64,000 nt of DNA from Drosophila persimilis (GCF_003286085.1 NW_020825288.1:26784001-26848000), one strand, 5' to 3'. Positions 48,260 through 61,403 are shown, numbered from the stretch's first letter. Made by a program: numbers and translations. The notes: generated by a model not told the origin, from the sequence alone.

Positions 48260-48733
48260 TCGTATATGTTTGAAAATGGTTAAAAAAGGTTAATATTATT
48301 GTATAATATCGGAAAAAAGTGTCGCGCAGTCGTGTGGTGTAGTTTGCAAATGAAAATATATCCCCAGAGCAAAAAAAAGATCAGATGGTGTGTAAATATG
48401 TGTTAAAATGCAGTGCAACAAGTTTATTTTATATTTCTTTTACATGAAAACCAATTGTTTAATGGACTTTTTAAGATTTTTGTGTGAAAAATGCAGCGAA
48501 AATGCCAGAAAAGCCCCTCGGTCCAGTTTTCGTTTGGTCACGCGGTTTTGCGGTTTCACCGTGTGGTTGGGTTGTGTGCGCGGGAGGGGTGGGGTGGGGT
48601 GTAAAGAGAGCAGCAAACAGCATGTGCATCGTTTTTGTTTTTGTGAGTGCGAAAAGTTCAGAAAGTGCAGAATGGCTAAGTAGCTGTACAAGCTGAGGAG
48701 GGGAAGCATAAGCAACAGAAGAAGTGAGTGACA
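48260..48733 (+). promoter_or_regulatory. Candidate promoter and 5' leader of a + strand gene
   Basis: The + strand here is A/G-rich with many short ATG-stop frames (for example ATG GCT AAG TAG near 48,672) and words such as GTGCGAAAAGTTCAGAAAGTGC, typical of fly leader exons. Possible initiators are CGCAGTCG near 48,325 and TCCAGTTT near 48,520. No TATA box is clear. The leader runs into the 14-codon frame and donor at 48,734-48,775. The exact start is undetermined. Confidence 0.25.
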
Positions 48734-48775
48734 ATGAAAGAGATGAGAAGCAACATGAATTTACGAGCAATAAAG
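48734..48775 (+). CDS. Candidate first coding exon (14 codons) of an unknown gene
   Basis: The ATG at 48,734 has a good fly context (GACAATGA) and opens MKEMRSNMNLRAIK. The frame runs without a stop into TAAAG/GTGAGT, a near-consensus donor with the intron starting at 48,776 in phase 0. The stretch is short, basic and unrecognisable on its own. The next exon would lie downstream in the window's repeat-rich DNA or beyond it. It could be another dpr-cluster gene, another neuronal gene, or chance. Confidence 0.3.
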
Positions 48776-51700
48776 GTGAGTGAGTGGCATGAATGAGCCT
48801 TTATACATGAACATATGTACATATGTATGTATGTATGTGCATACTCCCGCGCAGCTAATCCTCTTATCGTTTGAGAGCTCTCCTCTTAACAGTTTGAACA
48901 ACTTCTATTGCAATTTGCCTCTCCCACACTCGATCTGTCCAGTTCTTTAGTGGTGCGCTCTCTCTCCGTCTCTTTCACCCACGCTGATCAGCTTATGACG
49001 AAACGAAATGCTCTCCCCCTCTCTCTCTCCCTCTCTCTCTTTCTGTTCGCGCTGGAATGGCGCTTAAACTCAAGCAATTAATGCGAGTAAAATAAAAAGC
49101 AAGTGCCACTCTGGCCGATGGCCGCATAGATAAACCCGGCAATTGTTCGCCTTTTTGTTGGACAGCGTTTTGACTTTTGTGATACTTTCAGAGATAGCTC
49201 TGCCCCGATAGAGGGCCAGTGGAATGGGACTCTATTCTCCTATGTATGTATATTCCTTGCATATATTTGAATGGCCTCGAAAGCTTGTTCAACCAGGTCC
49301 TAACTGTGCCACAAGCACAAGCACACACACACACACATCGCTGTCACACTCTCGAAAGTTTGGTTCGTTTGCCGACACGCGGCGGACGACACGGCTCAAG
49401 CTGGAAAACTCAAATAGGAATCTGCAAGGTATTTACCTATGCGCCACACTCTGAAAACCCCAAAAACCCAAGCCCTGCAACACTCCAGGATCCAACTGTA
49501 ACTCCGACTCTGAACTCGAACTGAAACTCCAGCTGCCAGAAGAATGGAAACTTTTATGCCCAGCACCAGGCACCGGGCACCTCGCTCTCTCTCTAGTTTG
49601 TTGTTTACCACTCTCCCGCTCCCGCTCCCGCTCTCTCTCTTTCTTTTCACGACAACTTGCAATTTTCCAATAAGAGCCAGGGAGGGACAGGGTGGCTGGG
49701 AGCGAAGGTAACGCCGAAAAATTGTTCAAGCACAAACAACGCACGTTATAATATTATAAAACGGAAGGCAGGCAGCGGCAACTTACTCAAGCGATAAAGT
49801 TAGTGGAAAGGAGGGGGATAGAGGGGCAGAGAGGCTTCGGGGGGGGATGCGGACCAACCCATCAAGACGTAAAACAGCTGCTCTTTGGACAGAATCCTGC
49901 TTCAGTTCAGCTTCTTCTGCCTCCTGGAGCCTCCTCCTGGCAACAAATCGTTGAAATAAATGAAGCGCACTGGGCGAAATCAGCAAAAGTTTTCTACAAT
50001 TTTTCTTCACTTTTGCAATGCCCCCCTGCCCCGTCCCTGCACCGTCCCTGCCTCTGCCCTGTCCCTGGCTCTACTCTCTCCAATGCGACATTTTCGGATT
50101 TCGACTAATGCTTAGTCCTGCCCCTGCCCCTGCCCCTGGCCCTCCTCTCCTTCACTTGCTGTCGTGTGCTCTCTCTTTCTTTCGCTCTTTCTCTCTTTCT
50201 TTCCTCTTCCATTGTGTTGACTTACAAATTTAGGTTTCGTTCGACGGCAGCAGCAGCAAAAGTTTGTTTTTGAATTGTAAGTAATTTCTGATACCTTCCG
50301 AAAATCCCAAACAGTGGAGGAAGGGGAGCTTGTCTATGCCAGTGGGAGGGAGGGAGAGGGAGAGAGGGAGTACATGTGTGTGCATGTGCGTGTGGGTGTG
50401 TGCGTGGGTGTGTTCTCAATTTCATGTTCCACTCAGATTCAAAATTTCAGTCAATTAAAGTGCCAGAAACCAGAGACCAAAGGCATGTGTTTTTGCCTGA
50501 ATGCCTCACCCCCCCCTCTACCCCCCGCCCACCGCTAACCACACTTCAGCCCTCCCCCCTCGCTCCAGCCGCCACTCCCAGCAGTTTGTCTCATAAATTT
50601 GTACATATAACTGTCAAAAGCAATTGCCCTTAGCCTTTGCGGCAGTTTAAACTTTCTGGATGATATATTTGTATATGGCATAAATACGTATACGGCTGGC
50701 ACACGCAGACTCCCACGCACGCTGACACGAGGCATGCCACAGCGAGGTAGGATCAAGGAGTTCCACTGACAAGGAAGAGGGATCGCTCTCCAAAGAGAGA
50801 GAGTTTTTAGCGATCTATTCAGAAAGTTTTGCCCCAACAACCGGCAAACAAAACACCAATGAACTCCTGCCACTGCCACTGGCACCTCCCCCCCGCCTCC
50901 TGCCACTGTTTTCCATCAAACAATGAATAGTTGATGCGCGGGCGGACAGCCGCAAACTGAATTTTCCCAATTTCCACGTGGCTTTGGTTTTGTTTTTTTC
51001 CTCCTTTCAGCCGCTGCCCCCGTGCGGGGGAGGGCACGGGTGGAGCACGGCGTGGGGCTCTCGCCGCTGCACAAAATAGTGAATTTAATTTGCATCAATT
51101 TTTAAACGGTTTAGTCGAGCGCACACACAGAAATAGCCAAAAATTGCCAGAAATTGGCAGGAATTGATGAAAATTTAGTGGACGGGCCGCCGCCGAATGG
51201 GAGGCAGCGAGAGAGAGAGAAAGAGTTTTGGTAAATAAATTTATTATGTACACTGCTGCTGTTGCTGCAACAACGCGTGGCAGACCCCACCGAGGGAGAG
51301 GGTGGCTCGTACTCTTCGGGGAGACAGCTGTCTCTGCTCCTCAGAGGATCTGTAGGGATCGAAGCACTTTGTTGAATGGGATAAAGTATAGCCTTGCCAC
51401 ACACACACACTCCTGCCACTTGCCACGTGCCACACCTACTGCTGTGGCAACTCTCGCGTGACAGCAGCAGTAATGCAAATCGGCGTATTGTGCCCTGACA
51501 ATAGCAGATGCCGTGACATTGTTGTCGCTCTATTGTGCGGAGCCCACGCGGAATGATGGTTCGTTCTGTGGCATGCACCACCCCCACTCCATCCCCCTCT
51601 CTTTGTGGAGGTGTCCGTGTGTGAGAGACGGTGGCGGCCACTCAACACGACAGTCAATTTATACTAATTGTATGTGTCACATACATTTGTCAAAATTTAA

Positions 51701-54700
51701 GTTATGGTCTCGCTCCACTCGAGTTCGTGTGGCCCTGCCACGTCCTGCGGTTGTTCTGCGGCGCTCCTCTGGCTGTTGCTGATGTGGATGCCACAACGTG
51801 GCAGCACGGTGCTCCTGTTCTTCATCTGTTCATCTGTGAAAAATCGTTTTATTGTAATCTGTTTGTCCTACAATGTCTGACACCCAAAGAGCAGCATGCC
51901 ACAGGGGAGGGGCAAAGGGCAGGGGCAGGGGCAGGGCTAGGGGCAGGGGCAGGGGGCGCAAAAGTTAAAGTGGCCTTAAATGCTTCACAGCTGTTTTCCC
52001 TCGAGGAACTTCGGCCATTCACCAGAAAATGTGCCAAAAATTACAGTGGAAAAGAAGTTTTGTAAGCTGCTTAGCTGCAACTTGTGATTAGCACACACAC
52101 ACCACGCCCCCTCCGCCGCCCCCACGCCACAGAAGCTTGCGGCTTGCGTCCTTCATTAGAGGAAAAAAGCAAAGCAAAGCAAAGCACCGACACCCTGCCG
52201 CCCCCCCCAGGAGGTGGAGACCCCTCGAATGGTGGAAAAAAGCCCAACGAAAATGGAATGAATTTGTGGAAAACCGAACGAAGACATGCACTTAATGGGA
52301 GTGAAAGGGACAGCAGGGCCAGAGGAAGAGAGTATCAAGAAGAGACAGAGAAGAATGGCCTGGAATGCCATTCATTGAGCAAGGAATTTCCACACACACA
52401 CTGAGACAGAAGGAAAGCAGAAAGCAGCCCCAAAACAAGTCGGAAAAATCACACACACAAAATTAGCAAATCAATAAAATATTTCAGAAAAGGAATGCAA
52501 TGCCACATCCCCCAGAAGCCACCCCCAGAACCCACCCCCACCCCTTTACGCACACAACATTCCGTCCGTGTGTCCTTCCATCTGTCCGGACGGACATTAA
52601 ACACATTTCAATATTAAATATTTTACGGCCACATATTCGCTTCGACATTTAATCCACTTTAATTGAGATCTTGTCCTGGCAACGCCCCCCGCCCCCCCGC
52701 TCCCTGGAAAGCCAGGGAAATATTTGCAGAAATGTTGGCAGAAATCAGAAAATAACTCAAAAATGCATGCCGCATAATTCCACATTCCATTTGAGGGGAA
52801 ACGGATTGGAGGGGAGGCTGGAGGCACTGGGAACACTTTCCGAACTGTTCCCAGAGCTGTTCCCTCTCGAGTGCCTTCAAAGATCGTCTGGCAAGGCTCC
52901 ATTCCACTTCCGAAAGAGGATCTCCCACCGAATCTCTTTCGAAATCTCCATTCCCTCCATTCAGAGGCAGCGCTCCTGGTGCCTCCAATCTGCCAGTGTT
53001 GCCGGCGGCCACTTTTCCCGCTGGCAGAGTATAAGCCTTCTACATTTTCTCATTTTTTTTCGGTGGGTGAATGCCTGAGTGGGCACCCCCACCCCCCACC
53101 CCCCACCCACCCGGCGCCGCCCGCTGCCTGGGCAAATTTAAATGTTTTTAGTTAAAGCGGATTAAAAGTTCGCTGCATGCCGCACATACATAACCCATGC
53201 CTCGTGCCCCGTGCCTTGTGCCTCGTGGCTGTGCCTCCTGCCTGCAGCAGAGCCTCCTCGCAGCATTCCTACCCTCGTAACCATGTGGCCTACTTTGGGT
53301 TCGGGCTCGGGCTATGGCTCTGCTAACCCCATGCATAATTAACGTGGCCCTGGCATGTCCTGCCACTGGTGGTGGCACCCCACAGACCCCTGGCCTTCTC
53401 CGCTACAGCTACTGCCCCTCCAGCTGCCTCCAGCCGCCTCTGGTGCAAGGATCTCCTCTACGCACATCGAATTTTAGGCAAGAAATTGATGGCCCGGCAC
53501 CGAATAGAACCAAAGCCATGGCGAGGCGTCTATTTTATTGGCAAGGCATAAATTATTCCAGCCCGAAACCGAAAAGAAGAAACTTGTAAGCCGATGGCAC
53601 AAAATTTTGATTGTCTTTCCAGTTGGAAGAGGGTTGCAGCAGGGCAGGGGAGAGAGGGGGTGGGAGAGAACTTTTCCAAGAAGTTTCATAAATTGTGGGG
53701 CCTTCCTTTCAATTGAAAATTAAATAGTGTCAGGGATTATGGCCATACAAGGGTTGGGGGGACAGGACATCTGGTCGGGGCTTCTGATTTAAGGGGATAT
53801 ACATACTACGTATGTATGTATGTGTGTGTGTGTGTGTGAGCGTATAAGTTGCATTTACAATTGATTTAAAAATCCCCAACAAAAGCCACTGTCAACAGCT
53901 ATCTCCATCTCCCTCGCTGCCCAGCCATCTCTTTCTCGCTCTCCCTCTCTCTCTCTCTCTCTCGCTCTCTGGCATTCTTGCATTGTCATTTGGTCCGGCA
54001 CTACGTACGCCTCCCTCCCTCTGTCCCTCTCTGTCCCTCTCTGCAGGCATTCATGCATGTGTGGAGTCAGCGAGAAGCAGTACCCTCTCCCCCCTTCCCC
54101 CCCTTTACCGAAACCCACTCGAACGAAGTGTGAACGGCCAGGGGCGGCAGGCAGGAGGGGGAAACGGGGCATTACGGTGGAATGGCGGCTGCTAACGGTA
54201 ACAGTTTTCAATAAATACTTTTGCCTACGTGTGTCTGTCCCTCTGTCTCCCTCTCTGTCTCTCTCTCTCTCTTTCTGCCTATCCATGTGTGTGTGTGTGT
54301 GTGTGCGACGACTATGAGGTGTGTAAGTGTGTGCGAGTGCAATGCTGAAAACTTTTTTGCCTGCTCATTTCACCCGTTGTTTCTGCTGCGGCGGCGGCGG
54401 CAACGACTATACCCTGCCACAAGGAAGGAGAGAGATGGACTAGGGACTTCTCGCTAGGATCAGGATTTGGCTCAAAACGAGGCTGAGGAGAGAGAGGGAG
54501 AGAAAGAGAGATTGATGCTTTCATGGGAACGGAATGCAGGAGACAAATTGTAGATTGAGTGATCGCTTTCAAGAGAGGTCTGTAAGAGAGAGAGAGAGAG
54601 CGAGAGTGGATCGAGGGGAAAAGGGGGAAAAAATACATCAAACAAGAGAAAGAGAGAGAGCTAAAGGAAGTAAAAGCCCTGAAGAGAGAGCATAACACTC

Positions 54701-56988
54701 CCCAGAATTCCCTTTAAATTAAATTTACAGCCTCCCCAAAGCGAGTGATCGCCTCCCAAGGATCTTAAATCCCCCATTGAACCCTCTGAACCCAATCCAC
54801 CTGCAATCCCTCATGGATTCAGGGTTCAGGACATTGTTGTCGGCGGGTGATTTACACGCCGGATACGACGGATACAACGGATGCGGAATGCGTATCCGAT
54901 GGAACGTATAACTAATTGCCGGGCGGACAAGTGATTAATCCCGCCATGGAATCGCGGAGAGCATTAAAGCTTCGATTCGCCGATCCGCCGATTCCCCGTT
55001 TCCCCGTTGCGACTTTTCCGCGCTTGCCCCCCCCGCGACTTTCCCGCTGAATAATTCAGTTTCTTCGGTGCGATTTTTTTTTAGCTTTGCCACATTTTCC
55101 TGTGCTCTTTTTTTGTGTTTTTTTGACTGCTCATTTCCATGACGCGCATTGTGCAGAGGCGTGCCCCAGAGCGGTGGGGCAGGGCGGTGGAGGGCCGGGC
55201 CGGGCCGGGGGCGTGGCGTGTGCTGAAAACTTTGCGCTTTGTAATTGTGTAATTATGGGAAATTAAAACTGTTGGCAAAACTTTTCTGCACACACACGGT
55301 GGCGGCACGGGGCTGTGGCAAGAGAGGCGAGGGGATGTGTGAAGGGATGAGGGTGGGCATGGGGATGGGGTGGCACAGAGATAGTTTCGCAAATCGATAA
55401 ATGTTTTGCATTGCAGTTGCAACTTCAGCTAGTTTTTCCACGGAGAGGCACACCCGAGACCCCCTCCCCCCCGGCCCCCCGGTAGCCGGCAACCGGCTCG
55501 GATTCTGATTCTGTTTCTGTTTCTGCCTCTGATTCTGTTGCCTGATTCGGTTTCCTGGTTTCTGGTTTTCTTTTTCCCTTCTCCCATCTCTCCTTTCTGT
55601 ACGTGCAACAACACCCCGCCTGCCCCGCCCCCCTTCTTCCCCCTTTTTCGAATTTATGCAACTGTTTTCAATGAGTGAGCGATTTATGTTAAGTACACAT
55701 GTTCTCATTGGATTCTCTTGGTTCTAGAGAGGGGAGGAGACCTACAGAGTGGGGGAGGAGCCGTGGAGCGGATGTGCGGTGGTGGAGGGACAGTGTGTGG
55801 CACACACATAAAAGACATCTGCAGAAAATGAGTGTCGCAAACACGCAAACAGATACAAGGACAAGAAGAACGAAGAACGTTGCACGTGTGTGCTTGTGTG
55901 TGTGTGTGTGCCCCATAACAATAAAAATTTATTTTCAACTTTTTATCATACCCTCACCCCCTCCCAGGCACCAACCCCCAACCCCCACCGCTACCCAGGC
56001 ATACCCTTGACAGGCAGCAGCCCCCCGCCCCCCTTCTGCCCGCCCCACATGCCACTGGCTGTGGCAGCAGTGTGCCTGCCTCTCGCTCGCCCACTGTTTC
56101 CTCTGGCCATCGTCGCACTCGTACGTATACATATTATTATAACGCATTCGCCTAGGTGTACGGCCATCCGCCTGAGCAAAAGAGCGGAGATTTCCCTCCA
56201 TCCGTCCGTCCGTACGTTTCGTTGGTGCGCAATTTGTGTGCCACATGCCCCTCTTCTTCCTCCTGCCTCCTGCCTGCTGCCTGCTGTGTCCTGTGCCTTT
56301 GGTTAACTGCCATATGTGTGCGTGTGTGTGTATCCTTGTGCCTGCAGCCAAAAAGGAGGATGTGGCACTGAGTTCTGGCTACGTACAACAGTGCCACATG
56401 GACTATCAAATTGTATTTGCAGCCAATACAAATGAGCATACGGCAGGCCATTTACCAAAAGCCAGGATCCCACCTACGCCCACTCCCACTTCCACTCCGG
56501 CCACGCACGCCCCCTTGCGGCATCAACCACGCCCACTTGCTGGCCCACTTGCTAGCTCTATTCTGCTATTCTGCTGCTGCTGCTGCTGCTGCATGCCTCA
56601 TGTCCATGTCCATAGGAATGAAATGAAGCGATTTGGGGCTGCCATTTAACCCATTAACGACGACACCTCCCCCACAGGACACAGCCACCCCCCCACTGGT
56701 AGACTGGTAGAATCTCTAATGGAATAACTGCGATAATGCCCCAGCCACAACAGCCTGCCACACACGCATCCTCCTCCAAGCAGAGGTAATATTCATGAAG
56801 GAGGAACTTAAGCCTCAAAAAAGGAAAAACATTGGAATTCCTGGTGAATTTACTGCTTTTCGGGGGGCATGCAACGACTCCCCGAATGACTGACTGTTTC
56901 CCCAGAGATGACAGTCGTTAAACGGAACATCACCCATCACCCATCAACAAGCGACCGCAAATTAATTCGTGTGTCATCAAAACAAAAC
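48776..56988. other. Non-coding region, repeat-rich
   Basis: There is no supportable exon. The region holds GA/CT repeats (49,019-49,041 and 53,940-53,967), GGGGCA hexamers (51,907-51,957), TG runs (53,821-53,838 and 54,286-54,305), CpG-rich patches near 55,150-55,220, and many GTGGCA words. If the exon at 48,734 is real, this would be its first intron. Confidence 0.55.
51907..51957. repeat. (GGGGCA)n hexamer repeat
   Basis: Seven or so GGGGCA or close variants in about 50 bp. Other instances on one strand or the other are at 9,472-9,493, 20,411-20,461, 24,341-24,372, 30,413-30,430 and 50,115-50,139. Confidence 0.8.
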
Positions 56989-58120
56989 AAACGAGGGGGA
57001 ACGTTGTGAGTTGCTGCGGACACCGCAACTCTAGAGTTATACCCGATACTAAGTCAGTATGGCTCTCCTCCGGCAGACGCCGCTAATATTTAACGACACG
57101 ACAAAGAGTGCGTGCGAGAGAGACAGAAAATCAGTCGGAGCGTGACGTCACGCGCTGCGTAGCCACTGCAAATTGATTTGTTCCTTTTGGCTATAAAAAT
57201 TATCTGATCTGGTCCAGATTCAGCAATCTAATAGATATGGTCATTATCTATGATTCTGCGTTTTTAGTTCTCTCAAATCTGCAATATTGTGGATGCAACA
57301 GATTTTCGTCCTTTGTGGGGGCGGATGGGGGTGGGGCGAAATTCTGAGATATACGTTTTATAGTGACATCTTAAAGGAGTGTGTGCACCAAATTTGGTTA
57401 CTCTAGCCTTAATAGTCTCTGAGATTTGTGGATGCCGAAGATTTACGTCCTTTGCGGGGGCGGAAGGGGGTGTGGCGAAATTTGGACAGGAAACGGTCAA
57501 GGTCCGATATCACAGGAGTGTGGATACCAAATTTGGTTGCTCTGGCTTTTATAGGTTCTGAGATCCTTGAACTCATATTTTGCAATTTGCAAAACCGACC
57601 ATGAAACCTGTGTGTTAGAGTGAGACAGAGCGAGAAAGAGTGAAATTGTTATCGTGATTCTGGCTGTAATAATTATACGATCTGGTTCAGATTTTGCACT
57701 CTAGAAGATATAGTCATCTTCTACGATTCTGCGTTTTTAGTTTTCTCGTATCGTCGAAATTGTGGATGCCACAGATTTTCGCCCTTTGTGGGGGCGGAAG
57801 TGGGCGGGGCAAAGTTTTGAAATATTTTTGGAGCAGTGACATATCACAGAAGTCTGGATCCAAAACATCGTTGCTCTAGCTCTTATAGTCTTTGAGCATT
57901 AGGCGCTGAAGGGGACGGACAGACGGACAGACGGACAGACGGACAGACGGACGGACGGACAGACGGACAGACAGACAGGGCTCAATCGACTCGGCTATTG
58001 ATGCTGATCAAGAATATATATACTTTATGGGGTCGGAAACGATTCCTTCTGGACGTTACACACATCCACTTTTACCACAAATCTAATATACCCCAATACT
58101 CATTTTGAGTATCGGGTATA
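56989..58120 (-). mobile_element. DINE-1/INE-1-type Helitron (Helentron), longer copy with internal duplication
   Basis: Read on the minus strand, it starts TATACCCGATACTCAAAATG (58,120 leftwards). The conserved GGAATCGTTTCC block, the GTCCGTCC/GTCTGTCC core (57,912-57,978) and the CTTCAGCGCCTAATGCTCAA block follow, and the hairpin and AACGAGGGGG tail sit at 56,989-57,033. Its ends match the copy at 27,465-27,867, but 1,132 bp separates them rather than 403. The extra DNA contains a diverged internal duplication of about 472 bp offset: the TCTGGTCCAGATTCAGC block near 57,210 recurs near 57,682. Within it are three copies of a GGATGCCACAGATTTTCG-like block (about 57,291, 57,430 and 57,764), each followed by TTTGTGGGGGCGGA. 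No ORF is present, so it is non-autonomous. Confidence 0.85.
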
Positions 58121-58244
58121 AAAAGAAAGAAGAAAGGGAGCAAACCCCCAGAAAAACGCACACAACAGATGAGGGATGCTGAGGGATAAACGGATGATGG
58201 AACGATGGGATTAAGGGGTTAGTGGAATGAATAGAACTTGACAC

Positions 58245-58280
58245 TTGTGCAACACTGTCACAGCAATCAGTGTTGCACAA
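58245..58280. other. 13-bp perfect inverted repeat
   Basis: TTGTGCAACACTG (58,245-58,257) and CAGTGTTGCACAA (58,268-58,280) are exact reverse complements around a 10-base spacer. The right arm is also the first unit start of the adjoining tandem duplication. Confidence 0.8.
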
Positions 58281-58760
58281 TTCAAAAGAGCATGTAGCAT
58301 CAGGGAGGCCATCAGAGTATGTTCCAAGCACCAAAAACACTCTTTAAATGGTTATAGTATTACCTAACCAGTGTTGTAAAACCCATTTCAGTGTTGCAAA
58401 GTGTTGAAGATATCCACGATTCATTGTACGAATATTCTGTGTGCTCTAAGGATGTGCACACTCTTCTAATGATTAAACAGTGTTGCACAATTCAAAAGAG
58501 TGTAGCATCAGGGAGGCGATCATCAAGTACAGCGATCAGAGTATGTTCCAAGGACCAAAAACACTCTTTAAATGGTTATAGTATTACCTAACCAGTGTTG
58601 TAAAACCCATTTCAGTGTTGCAAAGTGTTGAAGATATATACGATTCATTGTACGAATATTCTGTGTGCTCTAAGGATGTGCACACTCATCTAACCCTTAA
58701 ACAGTGTTGCACAATGCCTAGCAGTGCTGCAAAGTGCACATTCCACGTGCCACAAAAACC
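58268..58760. repeat. Tandem duplication of a ~210-bp CAGTGTTG-containing unit
   Basis: Unit 1 is 58,268-58,477 (210 bp) and unit 2 is 58,478-58,701 (224 bp). They are nearly identical outside a small gain in unit 2 (extra CGATCATCAAGTACAG-like bases) and loss of CATG. A decayed third start follows at 58,702. Each unit contains CAGTGTTG three times. It sits about 120 bp from the DINE-1 copy. I do not recognise the family. Confidence 0.85.
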
Positions 58761-59734
58761 AAAGGAGCAACGAAACAAGTGACAAATGAATATGTGAATA
58801 AGTGAATAAGTAAATAAATATTCGTACCGTAAACACTTTTGAATATTGGATTGCACTGCCATTCGTTGCACTTGTGTGGGGCACGGCACTTGTCCGGCTT
58901 GCAGCAGCAGCAGCAGCCCCAGCATCCACTTTCATTTGAATAATAATTTCGTGTATTTGTCTCTGGGTTTTCCGGGGCTGTTCCGTAGGCTGCTGCCTGG
59001 GAGGAGTCCTGCCTGGGCGGAGGCCTGCTACGAGTATGTTGAATAATTAACCCGAAACTTGATTGCTTTCGAATTGGCAATCACTTGGCCGAGCATCTAA
59101 TCCTGTTTGTGCGGGCATTAGGGGGTTAAGCTCTTCTGCTGCTGCTCCACAAAAATTCAATTGCTGAAAGGAGGAGAAGTGGCAGCAGCAGCAGCTGTCA
59201 GAGCTTTAAGCAGCGCAGAAAACCTTCGTTATTTCCAGCATTCCACTCAATCTCTAGTTGGATTGAGCTGCCCCTCGTGCCGCGCCGCCCCGCCCCGCCC
59301 CGCCCCGTGCCACATCCTTTAGGGACGGAACTGCTGCTGCCACTCGTCATAGCAGTCGTCTGCTGCAATGTTGCATGTCAGCTTACAAGCATCGCGCTTT
59401 TTATTGTAATGTCGTATTATAACTGCTGCAACGTCTTCGAGGAGACACGACCTGGGGACCTGGGAGGCATCAAGGAGAGAGAGAGAGAAGGAGACTCAGG
59501 GACAGATAGTCATCCGCATTGAAGACAATCGCTGGGGCACGCTAATTGGAAGAGTAAAAGGCAGCAGCAAGGGGCAGAAGGGGCAGGAGGGGCAACAGCA
59601 AGGGGCAGGAGGGGCAGGAGGAGCCGCCAAAGGAAGCACGAAAATCTGCTGCAATCTGATGATGAAAATGGGGCTGGAATTTTTTAAAGACCCTTTTCCC
59701 ATAAATCGCATAAATTTGCTGATGGCTTTTTGCA

Positions 59735-59776
59735 CCATGCCCCATGCCCCATGCCCCATGCCCCATGCCCCATGCC
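59735..59776. repeat. 7-bp minisatellite (CATGCCC)6
   Basis: Six head-to-tail copies of CATGCCC, the last leading into CATGCCACAT. Confidence 0.9.
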
Positions 59777-60002
59777 ACATAGCCCATGGCCAATGGCCTA
59801 TTATGTATTATTATTATCCCTCGCCACCACCAGGAGGGGGCATGGCGTGGCATGCACCTGGCCATAGCCATAGCCATAGAGCGGAGGGGGTGCGGGGGAG
59901 GGAGAAGCATTATGTTTTCTCTTTTGGCCACACGGATATCCTGCGGCCCAAAACACCGACACACACAGATAAAAGAAGGTGGAAAGGATGTGGCAGTCGG
60001 CA

Positions 60003-60020
60003 GGGGGGGGGGGGGGGGGG
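60003..60020. repeat. 18-bp poly(G) run
   Basis: Eighteen consecutive G, followed after one A by five more. Confidence 0.9.
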
Positions 60021-61403
60021 AGGGGGCAGGGTGGACACGGTGGCACGTAGACAGAGGCTTACGCATGCCGCAATAATCCATGGCATAAACTTTGGCAAAT
60101 CCGTTTGCGTTTTGTACAAACATGGCTAAAACGTATTGGCAACAGAATTGGTCTAAAGAGAGCGGGCGCCACAAGCGAGGGGGGGAGGGGTGGGGCAGTG
60201 GCGGCACAGAAAAGAGTCAAAGCTGCTGAGAGTTGGACGATTATTTCTGTGGCACGTGGATGCGTTTGTTAGCATTAAGTCATAAAAACGTGGCAGAGGG
60301 GCAGACGGGGGGGAGAAAGTAGAGAAAGTGTAGAGTGGGTGGCCGAGAGGAGGCATTTCTAAGCGGAGGATAAACGGAGGAGCAAACAGAGCGAGAGGGG
60401 GAGAGCGAGAGAGAGAGAGAGAGCAATCGAGTAGAGTATTTTCTATGGCATCCGAAAAGAGTCGCAGATGAAAAGGGGGACTCGAAGAGGGACGACAAAG
60501 GGGGGCAATAGGAGTGCAGAGGAAGTGCCACACAACTAGAGGAAGTTGTCGAAGGACTAAGGACTCTGCCATTGGCATTGTCAGGCTGTTTATCGTTTGC
60601 TCCTGTGCAAAGTCACTCGCATACCCCCAAAAAGGGGCAAGCAAACGACAGACACAAGAAGAAGAGCCACAGAGAGGGGGAGGAAGGACGAGTGAGAGCC
60701 ACGGGGCAGCAAGAGCACAATGGAGCAACGCTTTGGGGCCAATTGCGGGGACAAACACACAGAGAGACAGACACAAAGACACAAGACTTTTGCTTGCCAT
60801 TCTACCTGCCGGATGGGGGGGGGCACGCCCACCGCCCACCACCGCCCACTCCACTCATCTTTCAATCTTCCAAGCAGCAAGTGGTTGCCTCCTCCTCCTC
60901 TTTGCCTCCTTAACTTCCTCTGCTCCTCCCCTATTGCCCCTCTCTCCACAAATTTTCCTTTTGTTTTCCCTTTGCAAACTCTCCAGCAATTTTGTGGTTC
61001 CCTTTGTCTCTGAATCTGTCTCTCTCTCTCTCTCTCTCTGTGGCATGCCCCATTCATTCATTGACAGCAGCAGCGGCGTGCCTCGTCCTTGGTCCTTCGG
61101 TGCTAATGCAATCTCACCTTGTTATAAACTTATCCCAGCAGCCATCTCCTTAGAGAAGTTCGAGAACCTCAAAGGGGGGGCAGGGGACAGGACAGGGCGG
61201 TGCGGTGCGGTGCTTTCCTTATCTGCTTGTGGGCCAATTATCGGCTAAAATATAATCGAGTGGCGGAGACAGAGAGAGAGAGAGAGAGAAAGAGAGAGGA
61301 CACGATTGGTAGATCCGATAAACCGATTGCCCCGCAGCCGCAGAGGCATTTTCCACTCGATTGATCTGCTGTCAGAAACAATATGGGGATTATGCTGTTG
61401 CCA

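Noticed and set aside
60153-61248. Opposed frames of 233 (minus) and 244 (plus) codons
   Set aside because: Both are low-complexity translations of GA, GGA and CA repeats with no domain.
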